Source of the DNA: Halomonas sp. ML-15
Lineage (GTDB): Bacteria > Pseudomonadota > Gammaproteobacteria > Pseudomonadales > Halomonadaceae
Reading direction: 5' to 3'
Assembly (NCBI RefSeq): GCF_014779595.1
Contig: NZ_JACXZT010000011.1
Location: 1-34,949, forward strand
DNA length: 34,949 nucleotides
Shown here: one piece after another, positions 6,466 to 14,627 of the stretch
How the letters are laid out: each line of letters begins with the position of its first letter
How positions within the stretch are numbered: the first letter of the stretch is position 1
The notes under the pieces: generated by a model
The model's input: the letters and a program-made list of their open reading frames with translations, nothing else
Databases searched by the model: none
What the model was told of the DNA's origin: nothing
Position numbers and translations under genes: made by a program

Positions 6466-7182
6466 ATGGAATCAATCGTCAGATCTCAGGCGCATTCATA
6501 CAACGCACTCCTTACCATCGCAGACGCGAATCGTGCACTCAGTCGTTTTGACGAAGATGCAACGGTCGGTCGACTGTTGTCTGTCATTCAACACTACGAA
6601 CTACAGGACAAGTTTGGCATCCGCCTGCTTCACAAGCACAACGATATCCTCCCTAGCGAAGTGATGTACGAAACTTCGTTCATTGACTCAGAAGGGTTTG
6701 CTCTCTCGACGAAGGCCGTTGCGAAGTCGGAGGTGACTTCGATGGTGACGAACAGTTGGCAATTCGTAGGCGGCGAGTACCTACCTGTTGAATTCTCGGA
6801 TCCTTTGCTCGTCTCTGACGCAAAGGTTGACTTGGAAGTGTATGCGGATGCGCTTCACGAGATTCGTCTGATCCTTGAGGAGACCGGCACCGAGGGTCTG
6901 CTAGGTCCTTGCCTTCACTATGGACCGCACGTAGAACGTCACGACCCGTTTCAACAATCGGCGTTCTTGGAGAAAACTGACTTCGAAGACCGAGCCAATG
7001 TAGTGCGCTATGTAGATTCGGGTGATCCAGCGTTTACGAACAGCGCCAAGACGAAATGGAGAGCTGTACAAGTAGTCGATGCCGACGGAAATGTTGCCTG
7101 GACTACGGCCTGCAATTGCTTCTGCAGCGTCTTTCCCCAAGGTGGGCATCAGGGTACGACGACTCATCGCTATAACCCCTGA
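6466..7182 (+). CDS. Uncharacterised 238-residue protein
   Basis: I do not recognise a characterised family. The protein is soluble, with an N-terminal helical half containing FGIRLLHKHNDI, a central strand-rich part, and a Cys-rich end, CNCFCS. The FGIxLLHKH stretch reminds me of uncharacterised proteins shared between bacteria and fungi; this is memory only. The start ATG 6466 directly follows the G10 tract. The gene is flanked by a weak R'-like box upstream and a 13-bp hairpin downstream, so it may be another cassette. Nothing suggests the function. Confidence 0.55.
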   Translation: MESIVRSQAHSYNALLTIADANRALSRFDEDATVGRLLSVIQHYELQDKFGIRLLHKHNDILPSEVMYETSFIDSEGFALSTKAVAKSEVTSMVTNSWQFVGGEYLPVEFSDPLLVSDAKVDLEVYADALHEIRLILEETGTEGLLGPCLHYGPHVERHDPFQQSAFLEKTDFEDRANVVRYVDSGDPAFTNSAKTKWRAVQVVDADGNVAWTTACNCFCSVFPQGGHQGTTTHRYNP

Positions 7183-7223
7183 GTCCTCTGATGTGGCGAA
7201 ATTTACGGCTGAACCCTTCCATC

Positions 7224-7261
7224 GAGAGGACGTCGCCCGGCTTTCTGTGCGACGTCCTCTC
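7224..7261. repeat. 13-bp perfect inverted repeat downstream of 6466 gene
   Basis: GAGAGGACGTCGC (7224-7236) pairs perfectly with GCGACGTCCTCTC (7249-7261) around a 12-base loop. No T-run follows, so a standard intrinsic terminator is doubtful. It stands where the attC hairpin stands for other genes here: 12 bases later comes GTTACATCAG, the start of the recurring element. Confidence 0.5.
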
Positions 7262-7306
7262 ATGTCAAAAGTTACATCAGCACATCCTGAATGTCCGCTC
7301 ATGGCC

Positions 7307-8983
7307 GAGGCTGTGTGAAAACGTGGCTCCCGCTATACTCTACCTGTGACAGCTCGTGGAGGTGCCGATGAAGCGTTTCGTTTCAGGGGAGTCCCGGTCT
7401 CAAGCCACGTTGTTCCCTGAGCTTCTGGATGATTTCGTCTCAGAGGACAACCCGGTCCGAGCCATCGAGGCCTTCGTCGAGGCTCTCGATCTCAGACAAC
7501 TCGGCTTCAAAGGGGTCGATCCCCATGCCACCGGTCGGCCCGCCTATCATCCCGCTGTACTACTGAAAATCTACCTCTACGGCTACCTCAATCGTGTCCA
7601 ATCCAGCCGCCGCCTGGAGCGTGAGGCGCAGCGCAATGTCGAGCTGATGTGGCTGACTGAGCGCCTGGCACCGGACTTCAAGACGATTGCCGATTTCCGT
7701 AAGCACAACGGCAAGGCGATTCGCGCCACCTGCCGGGACTTTGTCGTGCTATGCCGGCGCCTAGGGCTCTTCTCACAAGCGATCGTGGCTATCGACGGAA
7801 GCAAGTTCAAGGCGGTCAACAACCGAGACCGGAACTTCACGTTTGCCAAGATGAAGCGGCGCGCAGAGGAAATCGACAAAAGCATCGAGCGTTATCTACG
7901 CCAACTCGACTCAGCTGATCAAAGCGCCCCCGCTGTCACAGAGGCGCAGACAGCAAAGCTGAAGGAAAAGATCGCAGCCCTTACAGAGGAAGTGCAGCAA
8001 CTACAAACCATTGAAATACAAAGAACCCAAGCGCCTGACAAGCAAGTCTCGTTGACGGATCCCGATGCCCGATCCATGACGACGCGAGGCACTGGGGTCG
8101 TGGGGTACAACGTACAGACAGCCGTCGATAGCCGGCATCATTTGATCGTTGCCCATGAGGTCAGCAATGTCGGCAGCGACCGCAGTCAGCTTTCCCGGAT
8201 GGCCAAGCAGGCGCGTGATGCCACCGGCATCAGAGATCTCGATGTCGTGGCTGATCGTGGTTACTTTAAGGGAGAAGAGATCCTCGCATGCCACAAGATC
8301 GGCATCACCACCTATCTCCCCAAACCGAAAACCTCACCGAGCCAGGCCAAAGGAATGTTTCCCAGAGAGGCATTTCTGTTCATCCCTGAACGCAACGAAT
8401 ATCGCTGCCCTGCGGGAGAGCGATTGATCTGGCGTTATAAGAACATCGAAAACGATCAGACGCTGCATTGCTACTGGAGTTCAGCCTGCCCGTCCTGCAG
8501 GATGAAAGGACAATGCACCACTGGAAAGCAACGGCGTATCAAACGCTGGGAGCATGAGGATGTGCTTGAGGCGGTGCAAGCTAGACTTGCTCAGAAGCCA
8601 GAAATGATGCGTCTCAGGCGCCAGACAGTTGAGCATCCGTTCGGCACGCTAAAGGCCTGGATGGGCGCGACACATTTTCTGACAAAGAGCCTCAACAACG
8701 TTAGCGCGGAAATGAGCCTTCACGTGCTGGCCTACAATATGAAACGCGTCATCAATATCCTCGGCACCAAGGGCTTGGTCGAGGCGATGCGGGCATAGTG
8801 TGCCTGGGCCTCTATTTCGCGTCTGGAGGGCCTTGTGACGCGCTCCAAGGGTGATTTCTCGCGGAGCGAAACATCGCTGTGAAGATGTAGGAAGTACTTG
8901 GAAGCGTCTCGTTGAGTGCTGAGCGTGGCCTTACAGCCGGATACCGGGACAGGCAGCGGATTTTTGGGTTTTCACACAGCCTC
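7307..8983 (+). mobile_element. IS1182-family insertion sequence, complete
   Basis: A 1677-bp element bounded by perfect 16-bp terminal inverted repeats, GAGGCTGTGTGAAAAC (7307-7322) and its complement (8968-8983), with one intact transposase gene between. GGCC lies directly outside both ends (7303-7306 and 8984-8987), best read as a palindromic 4-bp target duplication. Counting it as part of the repeat gives a longer match (20 bp). The ~170 bases after the transposase gene are non-coding. Joining the outer flanks restores one copy of the recurring element (...CCGCTCATGGCC-GTTACCGG). Confidence 0.85.
7368..8798 (+). CDS. IS1182-family transposase
   Basis: A 476-residue DDE transposase that should catalyse cutting and joining of the IS ends. 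The N-terminal region (MKRFVSGESRSQATLFPELL...DDFV) with RPAYHPAVLLKIYLYGYLN is characteristic of IS1182/IS5-like enzymes. Acidic residues are at AIDGSKF (D143), VADRGYF and VEHPFG (E). A lysine/glutamine-rich coiled insert follows the first acidic motif, and a four-cysteine stretch (CPAGE, SACPSC, CTTG) precedes the last. The start ATG 7368 has GGAGG upstream, better than the GTG four codons earlier. There is no frameshift or early stop, so the gene looks intact. Confidence 0.93.
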   Translation: MKRFVSGESRSQATLFPELLDDFVSEDNPVRAIEAFVEALDLRQLGFKGVDPHATGRPAYHPAVLLKIYLYGYLNRVQSSRRLEREAQRNVELMWLTERLAPDFKTIADFRKHNGKAIRATCRDFVVLCRRLGLFSQAIVAIDGSKFKAVNNRDRNFTFAKMKRRAEEIDKSIERYLRQLDSADQSAPAVTEAQTAKLKEKIAALTEEVQQLQTIEIQRTQAPDKQVSLTDPDARSMTTRGTGVVGYNVQTAVDSRHHLIVAHEVSNVGSDRSQLSRMAKQARDATGIRDLDVVADRGYFKGEEILACHKIGITTYLPKPKTSPSQAKGMFPREAFLFIPERNEYRCPAGERLIWRYKNIENDQTLHCYWSSACPSCRMKGQCTTGKQRRIKRWEHEDVLEAVQARLAQKPEMMRLRRQTVEHPFGTLKAWMGATHFLTKSLNNVSAEMSLHVLAYNMKRVINILGTKGLVEAMRA

Positions 8984-9061
8984 GGCCGTTACCGGACTGA
9001 CCCCCGCACTCTTGCACACCTCAACGGCGTTCCACTGGCTGGGATAAACCGCCAAAGCCCC

Positions 9062-9964
9062 CTAGGCCGAGAACCCTTGGGCTAGCTCGCAGAACGCTTT
9101 GGCGGCCGAGCTTAGTGGGCGATTGCGGGGCCATGAGAGGCCCAGTTCCATCGCTGGGATCGGGTTGTTCAGCTCGATATGTTCGATGCGTTTGCCGTCC
9201 AGCGACCAGGGGCGGTAGACCATATCGGAGAGGATGGTCACCCCGGTGCCGTTGGCGACCATGCTGCGCACCGCCTCTACCGACGAGGTGCGGAACAGGA
9301 TATTGGGCGTTATACCCTCGGGCTTCCAGTACTTCAGGGCCGACTGGTCCGCTTCATCCACGGTCAGCATGATGTAGGGGTAGTGGGCAATATCCTGAAG
9401 GGTAATGTGATCCCGCTTGAGCAGCTCATGCTGGCCATTGACCCAGAGCCGCCGCCGGGACTGGGTCAGCGTCAGTTTTTCCAGCCATTGGTGATGTTCG
9501 ATATTGGATGTCAGCAAGATGGCCAAATCGTACTCGCCTGAGATGAGTCCCTCCTCGATCTCCGGGCGCGACACTTCATGCAGTTCGACCTTGACCCAGG
9601 GGTAGCGGCGCTGAAACTGCGCCAGCAGGGGAGGCATGTAGTAGCCGGCCACCGTATAGGTCATGGCCAGCCGCAGCGTGCCTTTCAATGTGGGGTGGCT
9701 GTCCTGCAGGCTGTCGAAGGCGTCGTCGAGCGCCTGAAACGCGTAGTTGACTCGCTGCAGAAAGCGGCTGCCTTCGCGGGTCAGCGTCATGCCGCGGCTG
9801 GTGCGCCGGAACAGCGCCACCCCTACCTGCTCTTCGATCTCCTTCACACCGGTGGTGATGGAGGACTGCGACACATTCAGGTCAATCGCGGCTTGGGTGA
9901 CGCGACCGCTTTTGGCCACCGCCATGAAGTAGCGCAATTTGCGTAGCGACAAATCCCGTGACAT
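9062..9964 (-). CDS. LysR-family transcriptional regulator of the pxp/biotin operon
   Basis: A 300-residue LysR regulator. The N-terminal winged helix-turn-helix (about residues 6-64) includes FMAVAKSGRVTQAAIDLNVS and VGVALFRRTSRGMTLT, followed by a linker helix and a LysR effector-binding domain. ATG 9964 is the likely start (GGAG about 8 bases before, and homology begins there); the longer frame to 10183 would run through the divergent promoter and the pxpA start. It is divergent from the pxpA operon with a ~110-base gap, so it most likely controls that operon and itself. The ligand is probably the operon's substrate; this is inference from gene order. Confidence 0.9.
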   Translation of the reverse strand: MSRDLSLRKLRYFMAVAKSGRVTQAAIDLNVSQSSITTGVKEIEEQVGVALFRRTSRGMTLTREGSRFLQRVNYAFQALDDAFDSLQDSHPTLKGTLRLAMTYTVAGYYMPPLLAQFQRRYPWVKVELHEVSRPEIEEGLISGEYDLAILLTSNIEHHQWLEKLTLTQSRRRLWVNGQHELLKRDHITLQDIAHYPYIMLTVDEADQSALKYWKPEGITPNILFRTSSVEAVRSMVANGTGVTILSDMVYRPWSLDGKRIEHIELNNPIPAMELGLSWPRNRPLSSAAKAFCELAQGFSA

Positions 9965-10010
9965 GGCGGCTCCTTCCCTTGGCGTTCGGATTTTTTGAAA
10001 ACGCTCTGCA

Positions 10011-10024
10011 ATAATTAATATTAT
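10011..10024. promoter_or_regulatory. Candidate LysR operator between regulator and pxpA
   Basis: ATAAT-TAAT-ATTAT is an AT-rich dyad in the divergent intergenic gap and contains T-N11-A spacing typical of LysR boxes. It is the only obvious symmetric site there. Confidence 0.4.
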
Positions 10025-10076
10025 CAATGCCGCTGCTTGGCTGCCATAACTACGTGTGGTGACCAAGGAGTGACGT

Positions 10077-10835
10077 ATGACAACAAAGATTGATCTGAAC
10101 GCCGACATGGGAGAAGGCTTTGGCGCCTGGTCGATTGGCGATGGTGTCGATGCCGATATCATGCCCTTGATCAGCTCCGCCAATATTGCCGCGGGCTTTC
10201 ATGCCGGTGACCCGACCACCATGCAAGAGACCCTACGCCTGGCGTCGCGTCATGGTGTTGGCGTCGGGGTTCACCCGGGGTTTGGGGATCTGGTGGGCTT
10301 CGGGCGCCGGCCGATTCTGGCGCCGGCAGAGGAGCTGGTGTGCGACGCCCTCTATCAGTTGGGCGCACTGCGCGAGCTTGCCCGCCTCGAAGGTCTCCAG
10401 ATGCACCATTTCAAACTGCATGGTGCCCTGTTCATGCACGCGGCCAAGGATGCCGACTTCGCTCAGCAGCTGAGCGAGGCGCTGGCCAAGGTGGCGCCTG
10501 AGCTACCCGTCTATTGCCTGGCAGGCTCGGCGCTGGATCAGGCCGCCGAACGCGTGGGCCTGCCCCGAGTGCATGAGTTTTACGCCGACCGTGATTACAA
10601 CGACGAGGGCAGCATCGTATTCGTCCGTAAGGTGCAGCGCCTGGACCCGCAACAGGTCGCGCAGAAAGTGCTGCGTGCCTGCCAGCAGGGCACGGTCGAG
10701 TCGGTCAGCGGCAAGTCGGTGGCGGTGTCCTTCCAGTCGATATGTGTGCACAGCGATACGCCCGGGGCGTTGGCGCTGGTAAAGGCCGTGCGCAGTGCAT
10801 TGGATGACGCCGGCATAGAGGTCGCGGCTCCCTGA
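10077..10835 (+). CDS. pxpA: 5-oxoprolinase subunit A (LamB/YcsF family)
   Basis: A 252-residue LamB/YcsF protein. The family signature DLNADMGEGFG is at residues 6-16, with SSANIAAGFHAGDP, GVGVHPGFGD, HFKLHGALF and FYADRDYNDEG downstream. PxpA works with PxpB and PxpC in ATP-dependent opening of 5-oxo-L-proline to glutamate; related sets open other cyclic amides. AAGGAG sits upstream of ATG 10077. It is first in an operon in which a biotin carrier and biotin carboxylase are inserted between pxpA and pxpBC. The real substrate may therefore not be 5-oxoproline. Confidence 0.93.
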   Translation: MTTKIDLNADMGEGFGAWSIGDGVDADIMPLISSANIAAGFHAGDPTTMQETLRLASRHGVGVGVHPGFGDLVGFGRRPILAPAEELVCDALYQLGALRELARLEGLQMHHFKLHGALFMHAAKDADFAQQLSEALAKVAPELPVYCLAGSALDQAAERVGLPRVHEFYADRDYNDEGSIVFVRKVQRLDPQQVAQKVLRACQQGTVESVSGKSVAVSFQSICVHSDTPGALALVKAVRSALDDAGIEVAAP

Positions 10836-10907
10836 GAGCAGGCGGCCGGCAACGTTGGGTACTGCGTTGCTGGAGATGGAACAGTCATGAATGACAGGAG
10901 ACAGATA

Positions 10908-11156
10908 ATGACAACACAGCAGATTCAAGCGCCGTTTCCGGGTGTTTTCTACCGCACGCCCTCACCGGATGAGCCGGTATACGTAGAGGAGGGGCAGGCG
11001 GTGCAGGCCGGCGATGTGATCGGTTTGATCGAGGTGATGAAGCAGTTCGTCGAGCTCAAGGCAGAAGCCTCCGGCACGCTGGTCAGCTTCAGCGCCGACA
11101 ATGAGAGCGTACTGGAGGCCGGCGACGTGATTGGCACGCTGGAGGTCAACGAATGA
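10908..11156 (+). CDS. Biotin carboxyl carrier protein (short, AccB-like)
   Basis: An 82-residue biotinyl domain. The biotinylation motif reads IEVMKQF, with K45 the expected biotinylated lysine. A flattened beta-barrel pattern (VEEGQAVQAGDVIGLIE ... VLEAGDVIGTLE) surrounds it. It lacks the N-terminal arm of housekeeping AccB (about 150 residues), so it serves a dedicated carboxylase. Start ATG 10908 follows AGGAGA; an ATG seven codons earlier is less likely. Its stop overlaps the start of the biotin carboxylase gene (ATGA), which implies coupled translation and a matched pair. Confidence 0.92.
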   Translation: MTTQQIQAPFPGVFYRTPSPDEPVYVEEGQAVQAGDVIGLIEVMKQFVELKAEASGTLVSFSADNESVLEAGDVIGTLEVNE

Positions 11157-12541
11157 TACGTCGCCTGCTGATCGTCAATCGTGGCGAGATAGCACTGAGA
11201 ATCGTGCGGGCAGCGCGCGAGCTTGGCCTGGTCAGCATCGTCGCGCATAGCGAGGCCGATGCCGACACCCTGGCCGTGCAGCACGCCGATGAGGCGGTGT
11301 GCATTGGCCCTGCCCAGGCGTCGAAGAGCTATCTCAATATTCCAGCGGTGCTTGAGGCCGCCCGTAGCTGTCAGGCGGATGCCGTGCATCCGGGCTACGG
11401 CTTTCTCTCCGAAAGCGCCGACTTCGCGCGTGCCGTCAAGGAGGCGGGCCTGATCTTTATCGGCCCGGATGCCGAGATCATCGCCCGCATGGGGGATAAG
11501 GCCATGGCGCGCCAGACGGCGATAGCCGCCGGCGTGCCGGTGGTGCCTGGCTCTCCACACGCCGTCGAAGGGCTGGAAGACGCGCTGGCGGTGGCCGAAG
11601 AGGTGGGTTATCCGCTGTTGATCAAGGCTGCCGCCGGCGGCGGTGGGCGCGGCATTCGGGTGGCCGAAGACAGTGACATGCTGGCCAAGCAGCTGCCCCA
11701 GGCCCAGGCCGAAGCCCAGGCGGCATTCGGTGACGGACGGGTCTATCTGGAGCGGTTCATTGCCCGCGCCCGGCATATCGAAGTGCAGATACTGGCGGAT
11801 GGTCAGCGTGCTCTGCACTTCTTCGAGCGTGAGTGCTCGCTGCAGCGCCGCCGCCAGAAGGTGCTGGAGGAGGCGCCGTCGCCGGCGGTCGATAGCGCGA
11901 CACGCAAAAGGCTGTGTGACTCAGCCGTGGCGCTGGCCGAGCATGTCGGCTATCTGGGCGCGGGCACCCTGGAGTACCTGTTTGATGACACCACCGGCGA
12001 GTTCTTCTTTATCGAGATGAACACCCGGATCCAGGTCGAGCATCCGGTCACCGAGATGATCACCGGCTTCGACCTGGTCAGGGCGATGATCCAGATCGCC
12101 GCGGGTGAACCGCTCGGCATCGCTCAGGATGAGATCACCATGAAGGGCTGGGCCATCGAGATGCGTATCAACGCCGAAGACCCGGACCGCGACTTCTTCC
12201 CCTCTCTGGGAACGGTAGAAAAGCTGGTGTGGCCCACTGGCCCGGGGGTGCGTATCGATAGTGGCCTGTATGAGGGCTACAAGATGCCGCCGTTCTACGA
12301 CTCCCTGGTGGCCAAGCTGATCGTCTGGGATGACACGCGTGAGAGGGCGCTAACCCGCGCCGGACGGGCGCTGGATGAATTCCACCTACAAGGCTTTACC
12401 ACTACCGCCGATCTGCACCGTCGCTTGATCGAGGATCCTGCCGTCAAGGCGGGGGCGTTCGATACGGCCTTTCTGGAGCGCTGGCTGAGCGAGCCTGCGT
12501 CAAACCATGCCAATAAAAAGGAGGTCATCCATGAGCAATGA
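11153..12541 (+). CDS. Biotin carboxylase (AccC-like)
   Basis: A 462-residue biotin carboxylase that uses ATP and bicarbonate to carboxylate biotin on the carrier protein. The order is: N-terminal domain (RRLLIVNRGEIALRI), ATP-grasp with glycine-rich loop KAAAGGGGRGIRV, catalytic segment EMNTRIQVEHPVTE, and C-terminal biotin carboxylase domain. The length matches the family (about 450). It overlaps the carrier gene upstream by four bases and pxpB downstream by eleven, so it is an operon-dedicated copy and not the housekeeping accC. No carboxyltransferase gene is present; PxpB/PxpC, relatives of the allophanate-hydrolase/urea-carboxylase domains, could take that role. Confidence 0.93.
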   Translation: MIRRLLIVNRGEIALRIVRAARELGLVSIVAHSEADADTLAVQHADEAVCIGPAQASKSYLNIPAVLEAARSCQADAVHPGYGFLSESADFARAVKEAGLIFIGPDAEIIARMGDKAMARQTAIAAGVPVVPGSPHAVEGLEDALAVAEEVGYPLLIKAAAGGGGRGIRVAEDSDMLAKQLPQAQAEAQAAFGDGRVYLERFIARARHIEVQILADGQRALHFFERECSLQRRRQKVLEEAPSPAVDSATRKRLCDSAVALAEHVGYLGAGTLEYLFDDTTGEFFFIEMNTRIQVEHPVTEMITGFDLVRAMIQIAAGEPLGIAQDEITMKGWAIEMRINAEDPDRDFFPSLGTVEKLVWPTGPGVRIDSGLYEGYKMPPFYDSLVAKLIVWDDTRERALTRAGRALDEFHLQGFTTTADLHRRLIEDPAVKAGAFDTAFLERWLSEPASNHANKKEVIHEQ

Positions 12542-13427
12542 GGTGGCAGCCACAACCCGCTATAGCCAGGCGGGCGATGAATTTCTGTTCGTTGAGCTAA
12601 ATGAAGAGATGACCCTGGAGGCGTTCTTCCTCTCCATCTCCATTACTCAGCGGCTGCGTGATATTGCCTTGCCGGGAATCATCGAGATATGCCCCGCCAA
12701 TGCGTCCTATCAGGTGCGCTACAACCCCGACATGATCTCCGCCGGCCAGCTGCAGGAAACGCTGGAAGCCTTGGAGGAGGAAGTCTCCAACCAGCAGGTC
12801 CGTACCCTGGAAACGCGGGTAGTGGAAGTACCGGTGCTCTATAACGACCCCTGGACCTATGAAACCTTGATGCGTTTCCGTGAGCACCATCAGGACCCCT
12901 CCTCAACAGACCTGGAATACGCGGCCCGCATCAACGGTTATTCAAGCGTTGACGCCTTTATCGAGGCGCACAGTGCCACCCCCTGGTTCGTGTCGATGGT
13001 GGGCTTTGTGGCGGGGTTGCCGTTCATGTATCAGATGGTGCCGAGAGAGCGCCAGATTCAGGTGCCCAAATACCTGCGGCCGCGCACCGATACCCCCAAG
13101 CAGACGGTGGGGATCGGCGGCTGTTTCAGCGTGATCTATTCCGTGCGTGGGGCGGGTGGTTATCAGATGTTCGGCGTGACGCCCATGCCCATCTATGACC
13201 CCGCCGGCGAGCAGCCACATATCGATGACTCGATGATCTACTTCCGACCGGGCGACATCGTCAAGCATCGTGCCGTTGATCGTGAGGAGTACGACGCGCT
13301 GCTGGCGGCGGCTGAAAAGGGGCAGTTCAAGCCCAAGATCACGCCCTTTACCTTCGACCTGGATTCGTTCAATCAAGATCCGGATGGCTATGCACGCCGC
13401 GTTAAGGAGGCACTTTATGAGCATTGA
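12531..13427 (+). CDS. pxpB: 5-oxoprolinase subunit B / KipI-like (AHS1 domain)
   Basis: A 298-residue protein with the AHS1 (KipI, allophanate hydrolase subunit 1) fold, including the family block SMVGFVAGLPFMYQM followed by PRTDTPKQTVGIGG. It is longer than a typical KipI (about 220-240) through an N-terminal ~60 residues and a C-terminal ~50-residue tail (ITPFTFDLDSFNQDPDGYA). ATG 12531 is set by AAAGGAGGT; an in-frame upstream ATG has none. The start lies within the end of the biotin carboxylase gene, and the stop overlaps pxpC by eleven bases. AHS1/AHS2 domains also occur in urea amidolyase next to biotin carboxylase, matching this neighbourhood. Confidence 0.88.
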   Translation: MSNEVAATTRYSQAGDEFLFVELNEEMTLEAFFLSISITQRLRDIALPGIIEICPANASYQVRYNPDMISAGQLQETLEALEEEVSNQQVRTLETRVVEVPVLYNDPWTYETLMRFREHHQDPSSTDLEYAARINGYSSVDAFIEAHSATPWFVSMVGFVAGLPFMYQMVPRERQIQVPKYLRPRTDTPKQTVGIGGCFSVIYSVRGAGGYQMFGVTPMPIYDPAGEQPHIDDSMIYFRPGDIVKHRAVDREEYDALLAAAEKGQFKPKITPFTFDLDSFNQDPDGYARRVKEALYEH

Positions 13428-14388
13428 CGTCATCAAGCCTGGCCTGGCATCGTCGATTCAGGATAAGGGGCGCGAAGGGTACTACCACCTCGGGATTCCA
13501 CCTTCTGGGGGAATGGATCAGCGCTCGCTGATCGCGGCCAATTTGTTGCTGGGTAATCATGAGGGTGCTGCCGTCCTTGAGTGCGCGCTGATGGGGCCAG
13601 AATTACGCTTCGGCGAGGCACGCATGGTCGCCGCCTGCGGTGCCGAGATGACGCCGCGGGTCAACGGCGAGGCGCAGCCCCTCAATGAAGTGTTCGAAGT
13701 ACCCGCAGGGGCGACGCTCAGCTTCGACTTCGTCAAGTCGGGGGCACGGCTCTATCTGGCGATAGAGGGCGGGATCGACGTGCCTGAACGCCTGGGTAGT
13801 CGCAGCACTTACGCGCTTGGCTCGCTGGGCGGCATGCAAGGGCGTAATCTTCAGGCCGGCGATAGCCTGGCGCTCCTGCCGGCCCACGGTCAGGCAAGCC
13901 CCGGCCGTCGCTTGGCGCCGTCACTGGTGCCGGCATTCTCCAAGCACTACCAGCTGCGCGTGGTGCCAGGCCTCTATGCCCACCGCTTGACCTCAGAAAG
14001 GCAGGCGCAATTTTACGCAGAAGATTGGACGGTGGCGTCGGAGGCCGACCGTATCGGCTACCGGATGAAAGGCGGCACCCGGCTCTCCTTTATCGATCGC
14101 GAACCGCCGTTCGGTGCGGGCGACGATCCTTCCAATATCGTCGATGCGTGCTACCCGATTGGCTCCATTCAGGTGCCAAGCGGCAGCGAGCCCATCATTC
14201 TGCACCGGGATGCCGTATCCGGTGGCGGTTACGCCATGATCGGCACCGTGATCAGTGCGGATATGGACACCGTAGGCCAAATCCAGCCCCACCAGAAGGT
14301 GCGCTTCGTTCAAGTGACGCTGGAAGAGGCCCTTGCCGCCCGTGCGCGTTATCAGGAGGTGATGGAGCAGTTGCGGCAAATGGCGTAA
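13417..14388 (+). CDS. pxpC: 5-oxoprolinase subunit C / KipA-like (AHS2 domain)
   Basis: A 323-residue biotin-dependent carboxyltransferase-like (AHS2/KipA) protein. Family blocks are IKPGLASSIQDKGREGY, GIPPSGGMDQRSL, ANLLLGN, ECALMGPELRF, DRIGYRMKGG, and C-terminal VSGGGYAMIGTVISADMD. AHS2 partners AHS1 in one catalytic unit. ATG 13417 has AAGGAGG upstream; the longer frame from 13270 is spurious overlap with pxpB. Last gene of the five-gene block. It probably supplies, with PxpB, the amide-opening or carboxyl-transfer step that uses carboxybiotin from the two upstream genes. Confidence 0.9.
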   Translation: MSIDVIKPGLASSIQDKGREGYYHLGIPPSGGMDQRSLIAANLLLGNHEGAAVLECALMGPELRFGEARMVAACGAEMTPRVNGEAQPLNEVFEVPAGATLSFDFVKSGARLYLAIEGGIDVPERLGSRSTYALGSLGGMQGRNLQAGDSLALLPAHGQASPGRRLAPSLVPAFSKHYQLRVVPGLYAHRLTSERQAQFYAEDWTVASEADRIGYRMKGGTRLSFIDREPPFGAGDDPSNIVDACYPIGSIQVPSGSEPIILHRDAVSGGGYAMIGTVISADMDTVGQIQPHQKVRFVQVTLEEALAARARYQEVMEQLRQMA

Positions 14389-14400
14389 CGCGGCAACCAC

Positions 14401-14451
14401 CCACAGAAAGCCCTGTGGTGCACGTCAGGCTAATTGACAGTACACCACAGG
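14401..14451 (+). promoter_or_regulatory. Mutually exclusive hairpins before the permease gene
   Basis: CCACAG (14401-14406), CTGTGG (14413-14418) and CCACAG (14445-14450) form two alternative stems sharing the middle arm; the second extends to CCTGTGGTG / CACCACAGG. No T-run follows. It lies in the 239-base gap between pxpC and the permease, where an attenuator or regulator site could separate expression of the two. Confidence 0.3.
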
Positions 14452-14627
14452 CCAAACGTCTATCTGATATAGGAGATGCTCTAGAGACGATTTAGCGCCT
14501 TATCGCTAGATAACAATAATCGTGCTTGTCGTGGCAAGTAATGACTCAGAATCATGGTTCTGGGGGGCTAGGTTATTGTGGAAATTCTGGTTTTACATAA
14601 AACTTAAATAACAAAGAGGGAAATGCA

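Noticed and set aside
7224-7261. 13-bp inverted repeat as a terminator
   Set aside because: The stem is strong but is followed by ATGTCAAAAG and not by T residues; listed as a repeat instead.
8799-8967. Extra small gene in the IS right end
   Set aside because: No frame with a ribosome binding site; these ~170 bases are the non-coding tail of the IS.
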